A DNA stretch of 64,000 nt, taken from NCBI RefSeq assembly GCF_030408595.1, contig NZ_CP047080.1, positions 2,625,353 through 2,689,352 of the forward strand, read 5' to 3'. Shown here in pieces: positions 63,581-64,000 of this stretch. A program made the position numbers and the translations under genes. The notes under the pieces are model-generated. The model saw nothing but the letters and a program-made list of their open reading frames with translations. It made no database searches and had not been told where the DNA came from. This DNA comes from Corynebacterium canis. GTDB lineage: Bacteria > Actinomycetota > Actinomycetes > Mycobacteriales > Mycobacteriaceae. How positions within the stretch are numbered: position 1 is the stretch's first letter; each line of letters opens with the position of its first letter.

Positions 63581-64000
63581 CTATTGCAACTCCACCGTCC
63601 AGTTCAATTGCTGGATCCGCGTATCCAGTTCACGGTGCTCCTTGGCGGCTTGATCCGCCCGCGCGCGCAGCTCCCGCACGTCCACGGTGGCCACATTGCG
63701 GATCTCGGTGGCGCGAAATCGGGCTTCCGGGGTGGCCTCCTGCGCCAGCCGGGTATACAGGGCGGCGCGGCGTTGGGCGGCTTCGCGCGCGGCGATGGCG
63801 TCCGTTAAGGTGCGCTGCTCGTCGAAGGCGGTTGCGGAGTTCGTGGCGTTGATGCGACGGATCAACCCCTCCAGCTGATCGATCACGCGTTCGGCTTCTT
63901 CCATAAGTTCCTGCGGGTCCTCGCCGGGCTCCACGCCTTCCTGCACCAGCACAACCCGATGCAGGCGTTCCTGCAATTGAGCCAGGCGGCGTTGCGCATC
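63581..64000 (-). CDS. DIP1984-family protein (partial, 5' end outside window)
   Basis: At least 139 codons, still open at the window edge (DAQRRLAQLQERLHRVV before the first Met seen). Conserved features are VQEGVEPGEDPQELMEEAER, IRRINATNSAT and LREL-type helical segments (DAIAAREAAQRRAALYTRLA). The family is named after a C. diphtheriae protein and is predicted to be all-helical. It has sometimes been called septicolysin-like, without solid functional evidence. It ends at 63581 with a long untranslated stretch beyond. Confidence 0.75.
   Translation of the reverse strand, partial: DAQRRLAQLQERLHRVVLVQEGVEPGEDPQELMEEAERVIDQLEGLIRRINATNSATAFDEQRTLTDAIAAREAAQRRAALYTRLAQEATPEARFRATEIRNVATVDVRELRARADQAAKEHRELDTRIQQLNWTVELQ

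Overview
The window looks like a chromosomal segment of a Corynebacterium species. The reasons are the gene order carD-lpqE-radA-disA-(membrane protein)-carbonic anhydrase-mutY-clpC, which mycobacteria and corynebacteria share; the thrE / otsA / otsB / LacI regulator / zinc ABC block, which follows the C. glutamicum order as I remember it; LAQTG sortase substrates; and a DIP1984-family gene at the right edge. The species cannot be fixed from the sequence alone.

Region 1 (17-9314) is an aromatic-acid catabolism locus. A minus-strand operon mhpC-mhpB-mhpD-mhpF-mhpE encodes meta-cleavage of a 2,3-dihydroxyphenylpropionate-type catechol down to pyruvate and acetyl-CoA. Next to it lie a Rieske oxygenase alpha subunit, a Rieske ferredoxin, a ferredoxin reductase, an isochorismatase-fold protein without its catalytic triad, and a divergent IclR regulator. 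Three 17-bp inverted repeats of the form GTTCCR-N5-YGGAAC (one with a mismatch) sit 75-115 bp upstream of the three minus-strand units and probably define the IclR regulon. No oxygenase beta subunit or cis-diol dehydrogenase is visible.

Region 2 (9359-23044) holds ptrB, purC, purB, an aminotransferase, two paralogous LAQTG surface proteins flanking a GNAT gene, and purD. Region 3 (23063-28243) holds intergenic repeats, a HIT protein, a lipase-like hydrolase, a 2Fe-2S ferredoxin, two membrane proteins and tRNA-Thr(UGU). Region 4 (28302-38294) holds thrE, a lysine-rich repeat protein, otsA, a lipoprotein, otsB, an ipsA-like LacI regulator and znuACB. An AT-richer two-gene insertion (an HTH protein plus a DUF3039-tailed protein) splits otsA from otsB. 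Region 5 (39189-48734) is the conserved block rlmB-cysS-ispF-ispD-carD (minus) / lpqE-radA-disA (plus) / membrane protein and carbonic anhydrase (minus) / mutY (plus).

Region 6 (48735-52843) is mobile DNA: two inverted, nearly identical 1638-bp IS481-like elements. Each has inserted at the same point of a 183-bp intergenic repeat with a 14-bp target duplication, and each carries 24-bp iterated repeats at both ends. Region 7 (52953-58635) holds a TetR/membrane-protein pair, a mannose-family PTS (IIAB, IIC, IID), a HAD phosphatase, a small membrane protein and a 56-aa DUF4236-like gene. Region 8 (58697-64000) holds a GNAT gene, clpC, a TetR regulator, a gene-poor stretch of about 940 bp and a partial DIP1984-family gene.

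The least explained signals are two interleaved families of intergenic inverted-repeat elements (A, about 183 bp, seven copies plus a variant; B, about 81 bp, five copies) and the IS that uses the centre of A as its target.
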